NCBI RefSeq assembly: GCF_903994045.1
Contig: NZ_CAJEWD010000008.1
Coordinates: 246,342 to 310,341 of the forward strand
Reading direction: 5' to 3'
DNA length: 64,000 nt
DNA from: Jeotgalicoccus meleagridis
GTDB taxonomy: Bacteria; Bacillota; Bacilli; Staphylococcales; Salinicoccaceae
The notes under the pieces are model-generated. The model worked only from the letters and a program-made list of their open reading frames with translations, made no database searches and was not told where the DNA came from. Both the position numbers and the translations under genes were made by a program. This document shows positions 49,259 to 59,129 of the stretch, piece by piece (the first letter of the stretch is position 1; each line of letters opens with the position of its first letter).

Positions 49259-49837
49259 TTATTTCTCTCCAATCTTGATATCGGACTTCTTTTTATTAAC
49301 GACATTGTATATTGTCCCTCTTGATACACCTGCCATCTTTATTATTTCATTGATTGTATACTCTTTACTGTTATAAAGAGAAATAATCATTTTTTCTTTA
49401 TGTTGAGTGATTTTCGGTCTCCCTCCACGTCTACCTCTCGCTCGTGCAGAATCTAATCCTTTTTTTGTTCGCTCACTCAATAGGTTGGCTTCTAGTTCTG
49501 CAAAAGCAGACATCATTGTAAAAAACATTTTCCCCATTGCATCTTGAGTTTTTATATTCATATCAATAATTTCTAAGTCAATAGCATTATCTTGCAGATG
49601 TTGTGCTAACTCGATAAGCTGTTTTGTTGTACGTCCTAATCTATCCAGTTTCGTAATCACTAGAGTATCGCCTTCACGCATATAGTCTAAACACTTATCA
49701 AGTTCTGTACGTTTAAACTTACGACCACTCACCTTTTCAGAAAAGATACGTTCACACCCATACTCTGTCAACATATCAATTTGGCTATCTAAGTTCTGAT
49801 CTTTTGTACTGACTCTTGCATATCCGATTTTACTCAT
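49259..49837 (-). CDS. serine recombinase (resolvase/invertase)
   Basis: 192 residues. The catalytic serine is in YARVSTKDQNLDSQ, followed by the KLDRLGRTTKQLIEL and AFAELEANLLSERTKKGL segments, and a C-terminal helix-turn-helix (YTINEIIKMAGVSRGTIYNVV). It resembles Hin/Tn3-type resolvases carried by Gram-positive plasmids and transposons. It stands alone between mod and fosB with no transposase next to it, so it may be a plasmid or transposon relic. Confidence 0.88.
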   Translation of the reverse strand: MSKIGYARVSTKDQNLDSQIDMLTEYGCERIFSEKVSGRKFKRTELDKCLDYMREGDTLVITKLDRLGRTTKQLIELAQHLQDNAIDLEIIDMNIKTQDAMGKMFFTMMSAFAELEANLLSERTKKGLDSARARGRRGGRPKITQHKEKMIISLYNSKEYTINEIIKMAGVSRGTIYNVVNKKKSDIKIGEK

Positions 49838-50214
49838 AACTTACACCCTTTCATAGAGAATTTAAAAAGTTGGTCTTGATTTTTACTGTTCTAAATTCTA
49901 TTTAGTGATGGTAGCTTCAATTTAATTATTTAAAAGCCCTCTGTGAGCTTTACAAAAAGTATAAAAAGTCTATTAATTTTTATATAAATATACTATGATA
50001 ATTATACGTGTTTTTGAACTCTAATACCATAAAAAATTCAGGGTTTTTAAAAACTCTGAAAAGTATAATAAACGGTTATTTTCTGCACACTCTCTTCAAA
50101 TGAAATATTAAAACAATTAATACTAGACATGATAAAATATATAATAAGAGTTAAATCAAGTCGTAGCATCCAAAAAGCAACTATCTCAATATACTAAGAT
50201 ATAGGAGGCCCAAA
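49838..50214. other. intergenic region before fosB
   Basis: No gene is seen. An inverted repeat TTCAGGGTTTTTAAAAACTCTGAA lies near 50037-50060. The fosB promoter is near 50117-50145. Confidence 0.5.
50117..50145 (+). promoter_or_regulatory. candidate fosB promoter
   Basis: Weak -35 TTAATA, 17-bp spacer, TATAAT; start about 65 bp before the fosB ATG, which has AGGAGG. Confidence 0.5.
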
Positions 50215-50425
50215 ATGATACAATCTATCAATCATATATGTTATTCCGTTAGTGATTTAAAAAATTCGATACGCTTTTATAAAAATATTTTATGTGGCGA
50301 ATTATTAGTAAGTGGAAAAACAACTGCATATTTCAATATTGGTGGCTTATGGGTTGCGTTAAACGAAGAAAAAGACATTCCTCGAAATGAAGTTCAATAT
50401 TCGTACACACATGTAGCGTTTACTA
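50215..50425 (+). pseudogene. fosB: 5' fragment of fosB, interrupted by transposon
   Basis: The first 70 codons of a FosB-type thiol transferase (start [20 protein letters not shown]) run into the transposon end at 50426. Metal ligands H7 and H66 are here; the third, E115, lies in the distal fragment at 55697-55905. FosB opens the epoxide of fosfomycin with a low-molecular-weight thiol (bacillithiol). AGGAGG precedes the ATG. After deleting the insertion and one target copy, the frame is open for 139 residues. Confidence 0.92.
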
Positions 50426-50481
50426 GGGGTCCCGAGCGCTTAGTGGGAATTTGTATCGATAAGGGGTACAAATTCCCACTA
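50426..50481. repeat. left inverted repeat of the Tn917-type element plus hairpin
   Basis: The 38-bp terminal repeat is at 50426-50463. Its inner part forms a hairpin with the following bases (TAGTGGGAATTTGTA with TACAAATTCCCACTA, 50440-50481), which may also end the tnpA transcript. Confidence 0.9.
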
Positions 50482-50498
50482 AACCAATGTTTCAAGGC

Positions 50499-53417
50499 CT
50501 ATTTATTTTTTATATTCAATTCTCTTAAGTGTTTAGGAATAGATAACAAGTCAAATTTATACTCTCCAAGAAAAGTGATATGCTCCCAATTAATAGGAGA
50601 TACATGCTTCATATACTTAGTTACTTCGGGATCTATTTTGACGAGATAATTATAAGCTGCTTGTAAGTAGACGGCGTTCCATATACTTATTGCATTTATT
50701 AACACATTAAGCGCACTAGCACTTTGAAGTTGTCGGCGAATATCGCGCTCCATAAATTTTCCGCGTCGCCCAAAAAATAGTTCTCTAGCTAAAGCATTAA
50801 TCGCTTCTGTCTTATTTAGTCCATGAGTGATCCTTCGCCGTAGCTCACTATCTGTAATATAATCTATCATAAAAATGCTCTTTTCAATGCGACCTAGTTC
50901 TCTCAGTGCAAGAGCTACTCTATTCTTACGTGCGTATGAGCCTAGCTTTCCTAATAGTAAAGAACTAGATACTTTTCCTGTTTGAATCGAATAGGCGATT
51001 CGTTTAATTTCATCATAGTTTTCTTCAATAATTTTTACATTGATTTTTCCGCTTATATCTTCTGATAAGTTAGGGTAGTAGGAAGGTGATTTGATAGAAA
51101 ATAATTGTGATTTTTTTATATTTCTGATGCGAGGTTCAAAATCAAAGCCTAGTAATGCGGTCATTCCAAACACCTGATCAGAATACCCATTTGTATCAGT
51201 AAAATGTTCCTCAATATCTAGATCTGTTTCATGATAAAGTAGGCCATCAAGGGTATGAGTAGCTTCCCTTGTATTAGTTGAAGCAACCTCGATATGATGA
51301 GTCGTATGCCTATCATTTATTGATCGAATCATTGTAGCTCCTTTTTCCATACTTTTGTAATGTGGATTAACATCGGATTTTAGAGCTGAGACGCCCACTG
51401 GGACGCGCATTCCGTCTGAAGCAGTGGTTTTTCCTTCACCCCAAAAGTCTGCAACAGGAAGCTTTAACTGATAATTAACCAAAAAAGATTGAGCACGAGT
51501 CAGAGCTTCTTTATAAAAGCGCCATTGTTTGGCATTGGCTAACTGAGAATAAGAAATTCCAGGAGTTGATTGGGCCATTTTTTCAAGACCAATATTCATC
51601 CCTAAACCCAGCAAAGCAGCAAAAATAATTTTTCTTTCTTGTTCACTCGGCGGTTTCCCTGTAGAATCATGACTAAATTCTTGTGAAAAGTTGGTCCAAC
51701 TGTCCACCTCAATTAAAAGATCACTAAGCCTTATCTTAGGAATTATTGAATAAAGTTTTTTTCTATATATTTCTGCTTCGCTAGGTGTAACTTTTTCCAA
51801 CTTTTTAAGGTTTGCTCTTGAAATTCTCTTATCAACTGTCGAATAAAATTGAAGCTGTAAATCTAAAATTATTTCCCGATCCTTTAAATAGTCCTCAAAC
51901 GTGTCTGGAATAGTTTCTGAATCAATACAAGCAGATAAATCAACTAAGTAATCATCAATATTTCGATGGATCATACTTCCTTCAACTGAAATATCTCCTG
52001 ATCGAATATTGTTCTTTAGCTCGGTGAAAGCTACTAACTCATAGTAAGACCGATCTATTTTCCCCTCTTCTGGCCGAACAAGGCTTTTCCATTTTTTACT
52101 CACAAAATCAGTAGAAGTATCTGCCGGTATTTTTCTTTTACCACTATTGTGTAAATCAGTTAGTTGAGTTAGGGCCATGAGGACTGGATTTGCTGCCGGA
52201 GTTGCTTTGAACGAAAGGGTCCTCAATAACATTGGCGTGTATCTTCGGAGGTAATTAGCTTTATTTCGAACCATATCTAAATAGCCATGATTTTTATTAC
52301 CTGTAATTTTTTTAGCTTCTTCTCCATCTTGTACTAAATCTTCCCAAGGCATGATTCGTTCAATTTCGTCAAAAGGATTACTATCATTATCTTTTGCAAA
52401 GTGAAGAGCATCAATTAAAGAAGCATAATGTTCCAATTTTTTAGTAGCCAATTTTCCTTTTTCTTTTAACTGTTCTTGTGAATCACGTGTCCCTTTGCGT
52501 TTAATACTTGCTAAAATGCGGTCATTAATCTCAATCAGTTGATCGATCAGATATTGATGATGATTGACTAAAAAAGCAATAAGTAAAGAGTATCTTTTTT
52601 CAAGCTCAAAACGGGAGAAGTCATATGCATCATAATTTTCCCCTAGTCTAGCTAGCTGAAGAAACCTGTTCCGATTAATATGGGAGACATTAATTGTCCC
52701 GAGTCCCATGGAAGCAATCACTTCCACTTTTTTACAAATACTCATAAAGCTTTCTGGATTTGCCTTACCTGGAATGTCTTTTAGCCAAGCGAGTTTAGTT
52801 ATTTTCGTCTCTTCATAAATTTGAAACAAACTCTCTAGTTTTTCAATTTGTATATCTGTTAATGAACAGAGCAATATTGAAAATAAGTTGTTTTCTGCTT
52901 TATCTCGACAGCGGCTTATAATGTCTTCAAGTGTAGCTATAGATGGAAAAATAATTCTTTTTCGAGTTAAGAAATCAATTGTTTTTTTCATTAGATAGAT
53001 AGAGTCATCATTTTCTAAAGCTAGTTCAATTAAATATTCTATTAACTGTTTTTGTGTATTAGCACTACCGAATCGATGATAGTTGAATACTTCTAAGATC
53101 TCGTTGAAGTGATTTGCACGTGTATTTCTATGATCATATGAATTTAAATCAATTGCATCAAGATGGAGCTGTCGACTCACATAAGAAGTTAGTCTGGTTG
53201 ATTTAATCGGCCAATTACTTAAAGAACACCCAGGATACCGGGCCAAACAAAGTTGTATCGCAAATCCTAGTTTATTGACCTTTCCACGGTGTTGATTAAT
53301 AACCTCCAGATCATAATCAGAAAAACTAAAATACGCTTTAAAATCCTCTTCTGATAAGTGGTCTACAGAAAGAAGTTGTTCACGCTGTGAAGTAGTTAAA
53401 ATTCTTTTCATAGCCAT
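50499..53417 (-). CDS. tnpA: Tn3-family transposase
   Basis: 972 residues, a full-length Tn3-type transposase. N-terminal DNA-binding domain DUF4158 (about 1-165) and a C-terminal DDE_Tnp_Tn3 domain with [37 protein letters not shown] and the final catalytic glutamate region ([20 protein letters not shown]). It catalyses replicative cointegrate formation. It starts just after the tnpR stop. Confidence 0.95.
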   Translation of the reverse strand: MAMKRILTTSQREQLLSVDHLSEEDFKAYFSFSDYDLEVINQHRGKVNKLGFAIQLCLARYPGCSLSNWPIKSTRLTSYVSRQLHLDAIDLNSYDHRNTRANHFNEILEVFNYHRFGSANTQKQLIEYLIELALENDDSIYLMKKTIDFLTRKRIIFPSIATLEDIISRCRDKAENNLFSILLCSLTDIQIEKLESLFQIYEETKITKLAWLKDIPGKANPESFMSICKKVEVIASMGLGTINVSHINRNRFLQLARLGENYDAYDFSRFELEKRYSLLIAFLVNHHQYLIDQLIEINDRILASIKRKGTRDSQEQLKEKGKLATKKLEHYASLIDALHFAKDNDSNPFDEIERIMPWEDLVQDGEEAKKITGNKNHGYLDMVRNKANYLRRYTPMLLRTLSFKATPAANPVLMALTQLTDLHNSGKRKIPADTSTDFVSKKWKSLVRPEEGKIDRSYYELVAFTELKNNIRSGDISVEGSMIHRNIDDYLVDLSACIDSETIPDTFEDYLKDREIILDLQLQFYSTVDKRISRANLKKLEKVTPSEAEIYRKKLYSIIPKIRLSDLLIEVDSWTNFSQEFSHDSTGKPPSEQERKIIFAALLGLGMNIGLEKMAQSTPGISYSQLANAKQWRFYKEALTRAQSFLVNYQLKLPVADFWGEGKTTASDGMRVPVGVSALKSDVNPHYKSMEKGATMIRSINDRHTTHHIEVASTNTREATHTLDGLLYHETDLDIEEHFTDTNGYSDQVFGMTALLGFDFEPRIRNIKKSQLFSIKSPSYYPNLSEDISGKINVKIIEENYDEIKRIAYSIQTGKVSSSLLLGKLGSYARKNRVALALRELGRIEKSIFMIDYITDSELRRRITHGLNKTEAINALARELFFGRRGKFMERDIRRQLQSASALNVLINAISIWNAVYLQAAYNYLVKIDPEVTKYMKHVSPINWEHITFLGEYKFDLLSIPKHLRELNIKNK

Positions 53418-53420
53418 ATC

Positions 53421-53975
53421 TTAAGCATTCCTTTTATTGAGGTAACGGTAAAAGGTTGTTTTGCTTAATTTAGAGGCATCAAGAATTTGACGAATAGAAT
53501 ACTCTTTGCTGTCATACATTTTTAAAGCTAAATCAATTGATAGCTTACCTTTACTTGGACGGCCCCCTTTTTTTCCTCGGACTCTGGCTGCCTTAAGACC
53601 AGAGTTAGTTCGTTCAATAATAATATCCCGTTCCAGTTCTGCTAAACTAGCCATAACTCGGAAAAAGAATCTTCCCATAGACGTTGAAGTATCTACGTTA
53701 TCTTGAATAGATATAAAATTGACACTAAGTTCTTCAAATAATTCAGAAAGTTCAATCAAATGTTTAGTTGATCGTGAAATTCGATCTAACTTGTAAATGA
53801 CAACAGAATCTCCTTCACGTAGTAGGTTGATCATTTCTTCTAATTGCGGTCGGTCTTTTTTCGCACCAGTTACTTTTTCTTGAAATAATTTATCAATTCC
53901 ATAATGAGTAAGTGCATCAATTTGTAAACTAAGATTTTGATCATCCGTACTCACTCGAGCATAGCCAAAAATCAT
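53421..53975 (-). CDS. tnpR: Tn3-family resolvase TnpR
   Basis: 184 residues. Serine-recombinase catalytic motif YARVSTDDQNLSLQ, then KLDRISRSTKHLIEL and a C-terminal helix-turn-helix (YSIRQILDASKLSKTTFYRYL). It resolves cointegrates at the res site just upstream (53995-54145). Confidence 0.95.
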   Translation of the reverse strand: MIFGYARVSTDDQNLSLQIDALTHYGIDKLFQEKVTGAKKDRPQLEEMINLLREGDSVVIYKLDRISRSTKHLIELSELFEELSVNFISIQDNVDTSTSMGRFFFRVMASLAELERDIIIERTNSGLKAARVRGKKGGRPSKGKLSIDLALKMYDSKEYSIRQILDASKLSKTTFYRYLNKRNA

Positions 53976-53994
53976 AAAAAAACCTCCTTAATTT

Positions 53995-54145
53995 TATAAT
54001 TTAAATGTACCATAACTCATTAAGTATAAATATATAGGAACTATGAAAAAGGAACGGATTTTGGTACTTGATTTACTTAAAAAACATTTAGAAAAAGCAG
54101 GAAAATGAAAAGGTACCATAAACGGTCGTTTATGGTACCATTCAA
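53995..54145. other. res site of the Tn917-type element
   Basis: Upstream of tnpR lie inverted subsites, including a near-perfect palindrome GGTACCATAAACG...CGTTTATGGTACC at 54114-54141 and a further GTACCATAA copy near 54008. This is the usual place of res in Tn3-family elements; exact crossover bases are not assigned. Confidence 0.7.
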
Positions 54146-54157
54146 ATTTATCCTTAT

Positions 54158-54228
54158 TGTACAAAATAACAGCGAAATTTTTAAATCTATTCCTTATCGA
54201 TACAAATTCCCCGTAGGCGCTAGGGACC
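54158..54228. repeat. 71-bp direct repeat, internal copy
   Basis: Nearly identical to 55619-55689, which is the right terminal region. It contains an imperfect copy of the transposon inverted repeat (CCGTAGGCGCTAGGGACC). The two copies bracket the erm(B) cassette in direct orientation. Confidence 0.88.
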
Positions 54229-54329
54229 TCTTTAGCTCCTTGGAAGCTGTCAGTAGTATACCTAATAATTTATCTACATTCCCTTTAGTAACGTGTAACT
54301 TTCCAAATTTACAAAAGCGACTCATAGAA

Positions 54330-55067
54330 TTATTTCCTCCCGTTAAATAATAGATAACTATTAAAAATAGACAATACTTGCTCATAAGTAACGGTACTTA
54401 AATTGTTTACTTTGGCGTGTTTCATTGCTTGATGAAACTGATTTTTAGTAAACAGTTGACGATATTCTCGATTGACCCATTTTGAAACAAAGTACGTATA
54501 TAGCTTCCAATATTTATCTGGAACATCTGTGGTATGGCGGGTAAGTTTTATTAAGACACTGTTTACTTTTGGTTTAGGATGAAAGCATTCCGCTGGCAGC
54601 TTAAGCAATTGCTGAATCGAGACTTGAGTGTGCAAGAGCAACCCTAGTGTTCGGTGAATATCCAAGGTACGCTTGTAGAATCCTTCTTCAACAATCAGAT
54701 AGATGTCAGACGCATGGCTTTCAAAAACCACTTTTTTAATAATTTGTGTGCTTAAATGGTAAGGAATACTCCCAACAATTTTATACCTCTGTTTGTTAGG
54801 GAATTGAAACTGTAGAATATCTTGGTGAATTAAAGTGACACGAGTATTCAGTTTTAATTTTTCTGACGATAAGTTGAATAGATGACTGTCTAATTCAATA
54901 GACGTTACCTGTTTACTTATTTTAGCCAGTTTCGTCGTTAAATGCCCTTTACCTGTTCCAATTTCGTAAACGGTATCGGTTTCTTTTAAATTCAATTGTT
55001 TTATTATTTGGTTGAGTACTTTTTCACTCGTTAAAAAGTTTTGAGAATATTTTATATTTTTGTTCAT
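54330..55067 (-). CDS. erm(B): 23S rRNA adenine-N6 dimethyltransferase Erm(B)
   Basis: 245 residues. The start [22 protein letters not shown] motif [14 protein letters not shown], catalytic [11 protein letters not shown] and C-terminal [21 protein letters not shown] are those of Erm(B). It dimethylates A2058 and gives MLSB resistance. It is full length and controlled by the leader peptide upstream. It is distinct in sequence from the erm(A) gene at 37987. Confidence 0.96.
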
Positions 55068-55191
55068 TTAATCACTCCTGAAGTGATTACATCTATAAAC
55101 AAATACAGAAGTTAAACGATTTGTTTGTAATTTTAGTTATCTGTTTAAAAAGTCATAAGATTAGTCACTGGTAGGAATTAATCTAACGTAT

Positions 55192-55275
55192 TTATTTATC
55201 TGCGTAATCACTGTTTTTAGTCTGTTTCAAAACAGTAGATGTTTTATCTACATTACGCATTTGGAATACCAACAT
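55192..55275 (-). CDS. erm(B) leader peptide
   Basis: 27 codons, starting MLVFQMRNVDKTSTVLKQ and ending DYADK, behind GGAGGG. Some Tn917 versions read on to 36 codons; here the frame stops after the lysine. Macrolide-induced stalling here frees the erm(B) start. Confidence 0.9.
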   Translation of the reverse strand: MLVFQMRNVDKTSTVLKQTKNSDYADK

Positions 55276-55618
55276 GACGAATCCCTCCTTCTTAATTACA
55301 AATTTTTAGCATCTAATTTAACTTCAATTCCTATTATACACAATTTTAAGATAATGCACTATCAACACACTCTTAAGTTTGCTTCTAAGTCTTATTTCCA
55401 TAACTTTAGGGTTAACCATACGCAAGACCAATCACTCTCGGACAATACTCATGATTTTAATGATAAAATCCATGTTAAACCCATAGATAAGAAATACACC
55501 TGCAATAACCGTTACCTGTTTGTGCCAATTTAAAAATGCACCACTTTTTTATAATTAAAACGGTTGAAAACTGTACCACTAATAACTCACAATAGAGAGA
55601 TGTCACCGTCAAGTTAAA
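55276..55618. other. erm(B) promoter region and right flank of the transposon
   Basis: An extended -10 element (TGTGTATAAT, complement of 55333-55342) would start the leader transcript near 55326. The rest is non-coding and AT-rich; open frames on the plus strand here have no ribosome-binding site. Confidence 0.55.
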
Positions 55619-55691
55619 TGTACAAAATAACAGCGAAATTTTTAAATCTATTTCTTATCGATACAAATTCCTCGTAGGCGCTCGGGACCCC
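55619..55691. repeat. right end: direct repeat copy and right inverted repeat
   Basis: The 38-bp right inverted repeat is at 55654-55691; the 71-bp direct repeat shared with 54158-54228 begins at 55619. TACTA, the target duplication, follows at 55692-55696. Confidence 0.9.
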
Positions 55692-55905
55692 TACTATAGA
55701 TGAAAGTGAATTTAATGATTGGTATCAATGGTTCAAGGAAAATGACGTGAATATATTAGAAGGGCGTACTAGAGATGTAAGAGATAAGCAATCAATTTAT
55801 TTTACTGATCCTGACGGACACAAGTTAGAGTTACATACTGGCACACTAGAAAATAGATTGAATTATTATAAAGAAACAAAACCGCATATGGTATTTTACA
55901 AATAA
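55692..55905 (+). pseudogene. fosB: 3' fragment of fosB
   Basis: After the target duplication the frame continues [19 protein letters not shown] and ends with [13 protein letters not shown] and a short tail, the C-terminal half of FosB with metal ligand E115. It completes the 5' fragment at 50215-50425. It has no start of its own. Confidence 0.92.
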
Positions 55906-55916
55906 GTAGGTGCTCT

Positions 55917-56363
55917 ATGACAAGATATACAAGATTGTTTGAAGAAAAAGACTTTAACCAAATCAATAAGTTACTACAACTATATTATGAGTTAGGATAT
56001 CCAACAACGAGTAAAGAACTTATTCATCGATTAAGTAAGATTAATAATCACAAAGACTATTATATACTACTACTGATTGAAGACGAGATAATTATAGGCT
56101 TTAGTGGCATGTGCAGAATGATGTTCTATGAAAATGATGGGAATTATATGCGTATATTGTCTTTCGTTGTCAATTCAAATTTTAGAGGAAATGGATTCGG
56201 TTCATTATTGTTAAAGGAATCTGAAAAGTTAGCTGACAAGTTAAACTGTAAAGTAATTACATTGAATAGTGGAATTAGAACAGAAAGAGAAAATGCACAT
56301 AAGTTTTATAAAGCTAATGGGTTTGAAAGTAAATCTTATGGGTTTTCAAAAAGTATCAACTAA
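55917..56363 (+). CDS. GNAT-family N-acetyltransferase
   Basis: 148 residues. The acetyl-CoA-binding motif A is FRGNGFGSLLLKESEKLA (about 96-113), followed by LNSGIRTERENAHKFYKANGF, the usual GNAT end. It starts 11 bp after fosB behind AGGTG, so it was probably co-transcribed with fosB and may now depend on another promoter. Substrate unknown. Confidence 0.85.
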   Translation: MTRYTRLFEEKDFNQINKLLQLYYELGYPTTSKELIHRLSKINNHKDYYILLLIEDEIIIGFSGMCRMMFYENDGNYMRILSFVVNSNFRGNGFGSLLLKESEKLADKLNCKVITLNSGIRTERENAHKFYKANGFESKSYGFSKSIN

Positions 56364-56404
56364 TGAAATTTCATATTAGCAATAATAGCTTATTAGCCAA
56401 TCTT

Positions 56405-56442
56405 AAAGCGCAGTACTTATATAGTGAGTGTACTGCGCTTTC
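56405..56442 (+). terminator. terminator of fosB-GNAT unit
   Basis: A 12-bp stem (AAAGCGCAGTAC with GTACTGCGCTTT) and T-rich sequence after it. Confidence 0.8.
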
Positions 56443-56502
56443 TCATTTATTGGGTAAAATTATTCTCATATATCGAGTAAAGTAACAAAGAGTCTCTGTA
56501 TG

Positions 56503-56582
56503 TTTAATTAGGGTAGACCCTAAATAGACATTATATATGTATTGATATACTTAGCTTTACGCTGTATGATTAGGGTGTAAAT
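56503..56582 (+). other. putative resH site of the Sin-like recombinase
   Basis: Upstream of the recombinase gene a palindrome TTAGGGT-AG-ACCCTAA lies at 56508-56523, and a second ATTAGGGT half-site occurs at 56569-56576. Sin acts on a two-site resH with a DNA-bending site between, placed just upstream of its own gene; the arrangement here fits. Confidence 0.6.
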
Positions 56583-56609
56583 TAAGTGTTAGAAAAAAGG
56601 ATTGATTTA

Positions 56610-57212
56610 ATGAAAGTTGCATATGCTCGTGTTTCTACACTGGATCAGAATCTCAATAGGCAAATTGAAGTGTTTAAAAAATTTGGTGCAGAAAAAATAT
56701 TTACAGAAAAACTTTCAGGAAAGAATATATCTGACAGGATTGTTTTTCAAGAAGCTATGAGTTTTATTCGTGAGGGCGATCAATTTATTGTAGAAGCGAT
56801 TGACCGTTTGGGAAGAAATTATGATGAGATTATTCAAACTGTCAATTTCCTCAAACAGAAAAATGTACAGTTGATTATTACCAGTTTACCAATTATGGCT
56901 GAAGCGATTGGAAATCCCCTGCTTGATAAGTTTATTAAAGATTTAATTGTTCAGATTCTAGCAATGATTGCTGAGCAGGAAAGAACAGAATCTAAAAGAC
57001 GGCAAGCACAAGGTATAGCAATTGCAAAACAAAAAGGAGTTTATAAAGGCAGACCTATACTATACTCACCTAATGCTAAAGATCCACAAAAGCGATTAGT
57101 CTATCATCGTGTAGTGTCACAGTTAAAAGAAGGAAAAGCAATCTCTCATATAGCAAAAGATGTAGGTATCACTCGACAAACTGTATATCGAATTAAAAAT
57201 GAATTGAACTAG
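56610..57212 (+). CDS. sin: Sin-like serine recombinase
   Basis: 201 residues. It has the Sin-type catalytic start [18 protein letters not shown], then [37 protein letters not shown] and the C-terminal [18 protein letters not shown] leading to a helix-turn-helix ([13 protein letters not shown]). Sin resolves dimers of staphylococcal multiresistance plasmids. The ATG at 56610 follows AAAGGATTGATTTA. Its presence suggests this stretch was once part of a plasmid. Confidence 0.88.
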   Translation: MKVAYARVSTLDQNLNRQIEVFKKFGAEKIFTEKLSGKNISDRIVFQEAMSFIREGDQFIVEAIDRLGRNYDEIIQTVNFLKQKNVQLIITSLPIMAEAIGNPLLDKFIKDLIVQILAMIAEQERTESKRRQAQGIAIAKQKGVYKGRPILYSPNAKDPQKRLVYHRVVSQLKEGKAISHIAKDVGITRQTVYRIKNELN

Positions 57213-57543
57213 TTTCTACTATTATATAGTATATTTAAATATTAGTTAGATAAAGATGAACAATATCAGTATAGAATATGTATTAAAGAACATTTTTTAT
57301 AAAGAAAAATAGCATAAAAATCTAGTTATCCGCATAAAAACTGGACTTATCACACTTTATCAAGGTCAAAACCACTCAATTTACTACTAATTTACTACTT
57401 ATGAATGAGCTTTGATACGACGATTTATCCTTGAAAAGTGAAGATATAAAGATACTTCCAATAAAATTTGAATATTTAATAGGTAGACACTTCAAAAAAT
57501 GAGGTGTCTATTTTTTTACCCGATTTTGAAAGGAAGTGAACTT
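57213..57543. other. junction into Tn916-type DNA
   Basis: About 330 bp without a gene. The segment from about 57310 (around CTAGTTATCCGCATAAAAAC) looks like the left end of a Tn916-type element as I remember it. TACTACTAATTTACTACTT and a hairpin TAGACACTTC/GAGGTGTCTA (57482-57512) follow. The exact transposon end is not fixed. Confidence 0.5.
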
Positions 57544-57618
57544 ATGAAAACAAAAAATCAAGAATCAAAAGGTCGTTCCCCACTCTTTAAGACCATCAAA
57601 CATTCATTCAGCCAATAA
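57544..57618 (+). CDS. small ORF at the left end of Tn916-type element
   Basis: 24 codons, MKTKNQESKGRSPLFKTIK and a short tail, behind AAAGGAAGTGAACTT. It lies just before orf23. It may correspond to the small first ORF of Tn916-type elements; function unknown. Confidence 0.5.
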   Translation: MKTKNQESKGRSPLFKTIKHSFSQ

Positions 57619-57640
57619 AAAAGAAAGGATAGGTAAAAAT

Positions 57641-57955
57641 ATGGAACTTAAATTTGTGATTCCCAACATGGAAAAAACATTCGGCAATTTAGAATTTGCT
57701 GGCGAGGATAAAGTCGTTCAGCGAAGAATCAACGGACGGCTAACTGTCTTATCAAGAAGCTATAATCTCTATTCTGATGTTCAAAGAGCAGATGATATTG
57801 TGGTGGTGCTTCCTGCTGAAGCTGGCGAAAAACATTTCGGCTTTGAGGAACGTGTGAAGTTAGTCAATCCACGTATTACCGCAGAGGGCTACAAAATCGG
57901 CACTCGTGGTTTTACAAATTACCTTTTACATGCTGACGACATGATAAAAGAATAA
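57641..57955 (+). CDS. Tn916 Orf23-like protein
   Basis: A 104-residue protein of the YdcP family. It begins MELKFVIPNMEKTFGNLEF, as Orf23 of Tn916. The function is unknown but it is conserved next to the conjugation module. GAAAGGATAGG precedes the start. Confidence 0.88.
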   Translation: MELKFVIPNMEKTFGNLEFAGEDKVVQRRINGRLTVLSRSYNLYSDVQRADDIVVVLPAEAGEKHFGFEERVKLVNPRITAEGYKIGTRGFTNYLLHADDMIKE

Positions 57956-57970
57956 AGAAAGAGAGGAAAA

Positions 57971-58357
57971 ATGATGAGATTAGCAAATGGCATTGTATTA
58001 GATAAAGACACGACTTTTGGAGAATTGAAATTCTCTGCTCTACGTCGTGAAGTGAGAATCCAAAATGAAGACGGGTCGGTTTCAGATGAAATCAAGGAAC
58101 GTACCTATGACTTAAAATCCAAAGGACAAGGACGCATGATTCAAGTAAGTATTCCTGCCAGCGTGCCTTTGAAAGAGTTTGATTATAACGCACGGGTGGA
58201 ACTTATCAATCCCATTGCGGACACCGTTGCTACTGCCACCTATCAAGGAGCAGATGTTGACTGGTATATCAAGGCAGACGATATTGTGCTGACAAAGGAT
58301 TCTAGTTCATTCAAAGCTCAACCACAAGCAAAGAAAGAACCGACACAAGACAAATAG
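57971..58357 (+). CDS. Tn916 Orf22-like protein
   Basis: 128 residues, YdcP-family and distantly similar to the preceding gene product (shared FGELKFSALRR/FGNLEF and ADDIV pattern). It lies 15 bp after orf23. Function unknown. Confidence 0.88.
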   Translation: MMRLANGIVLDKDTTFGELKFSALRREVRIQNEDGSVSDEIKERTYDLKSKGQGRMIQVSIPASVPLKEFDYNARVELINPIADTVATATYQGADVDWYIKADDIVLTKDSSSFKAQPQAKKEPTQDK

Positions 58358-58385
58358 TCGCTAGGTAGAAAGGAGACTTTTTCGC

Positions 58386-59129
58386 ATGAAACAGCGTGGT
58401 AAAAGGATTCGCCCATCTGGTAAAGATTTAGTCTTTCATTTTACGATAGCGTCACTCCTGCCTGTTTTCCTGCTGGTTGTCGGACTGTTTCATGTGAAGA
58501 CAATCCAGCAGATCAACTGGCAGGATTTTAACCTATCACAAGCAGATAAGATTGACATTCCCTATTTAATTATCAGTTTCAGTGTCGCAATTCTTATCTG
58601 CTTGCTGGTAGCGTTTGTATTCAAACGGGTTCGCTATGATACGGTTAAACAACTTTACCACCGTCAAAAACTGGCAAAGATGATACTTGAAAACAAGTGG
58701 TATGAATCTGAACAGGTCAAAACAGAGGGTTTCTTTAAAGATAGTGCTGGTCGTACAAAGGAAAAGATAACCTACTTCCCTAAAATGTATTATCGACTTA
58801 AAAATGGCTTGATACAGATACGGGTGGAAATCACGCTGGGAAAATATCAAGACCAACTCTTACACTTGGAAAAGAAATTAGAGAGTGGCTTGTACTGTGA
58901 GCTGACGGATAAAGAGTTAAAGGATTCCTATGTGGAATATACTTTGCTCTATGACACCATAGCCAGTCGTATTTCTATTGATGAAGTAGAAGCTAAAGAT
59001 GGTAAACTTCGCTTAATGAAAAACGTATGGTGGGAATATGATAAGCTCCCTCATATGTTGATTGCTGGTGGTACAGGTGGCGGTAAAACTTACTTTATAC
59101 TGACACTGATTGAAGCCTTCGTGCAGTAA
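58386..59129 (+). pseudogene. truncated Tn916 Orf21 (FtsK/TcpA coupling protein)
   Basis: 247 residues. Two N-terminal transmembrane helices (about 20-42 and 57-78) are followed by the start of the FtsK-type ATPase. The Walker A GGTGGGKTYF is at the very end; the frame then leaves Orf21 after TLIEA and stops three residues later at the deletion junction. Full Orf21 is about 460 residues, so Walker B and the motor core are lost and the coupling protein cannot work. Confidence 0.92.

Larger units (their letters stand above)
50426..55691 (-). mobile_element. Tn917/Tn551-type transposon (Tn3 family) with erm(B)
   Basis: It is bounded by 38-bp inverted repeats starting GGGGTCCCGAGCGC and flanked by the direct repeat TACTA (50421-50425 and 55692-55696), the 5-bp duplication expected of Tn3-family insertion. 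The length is 5266 bp. Content is tnpA, tnpR, res and erm(B) with its leader, the Tn917/Tn551 layout. It lies inside fosB. Confidence 0.96.

Noticed and set aside
49259-49837. Phase-variation invertase acting on mod
   Set aside because: No inverted repeats flanking mod segments were found, and the break is a tandem duplication.
50426-50649. Natural C-terminal extension of FosB
   Set aside because: Codons after 50425 come from the transposon end; the true continuation is at 55697.
55261-55533. 90-codon plus-strand frame above erm(B)
   Set aside because: It lies antisense to the erm(B) promoter and leader and lacks a ribosome-binding site.
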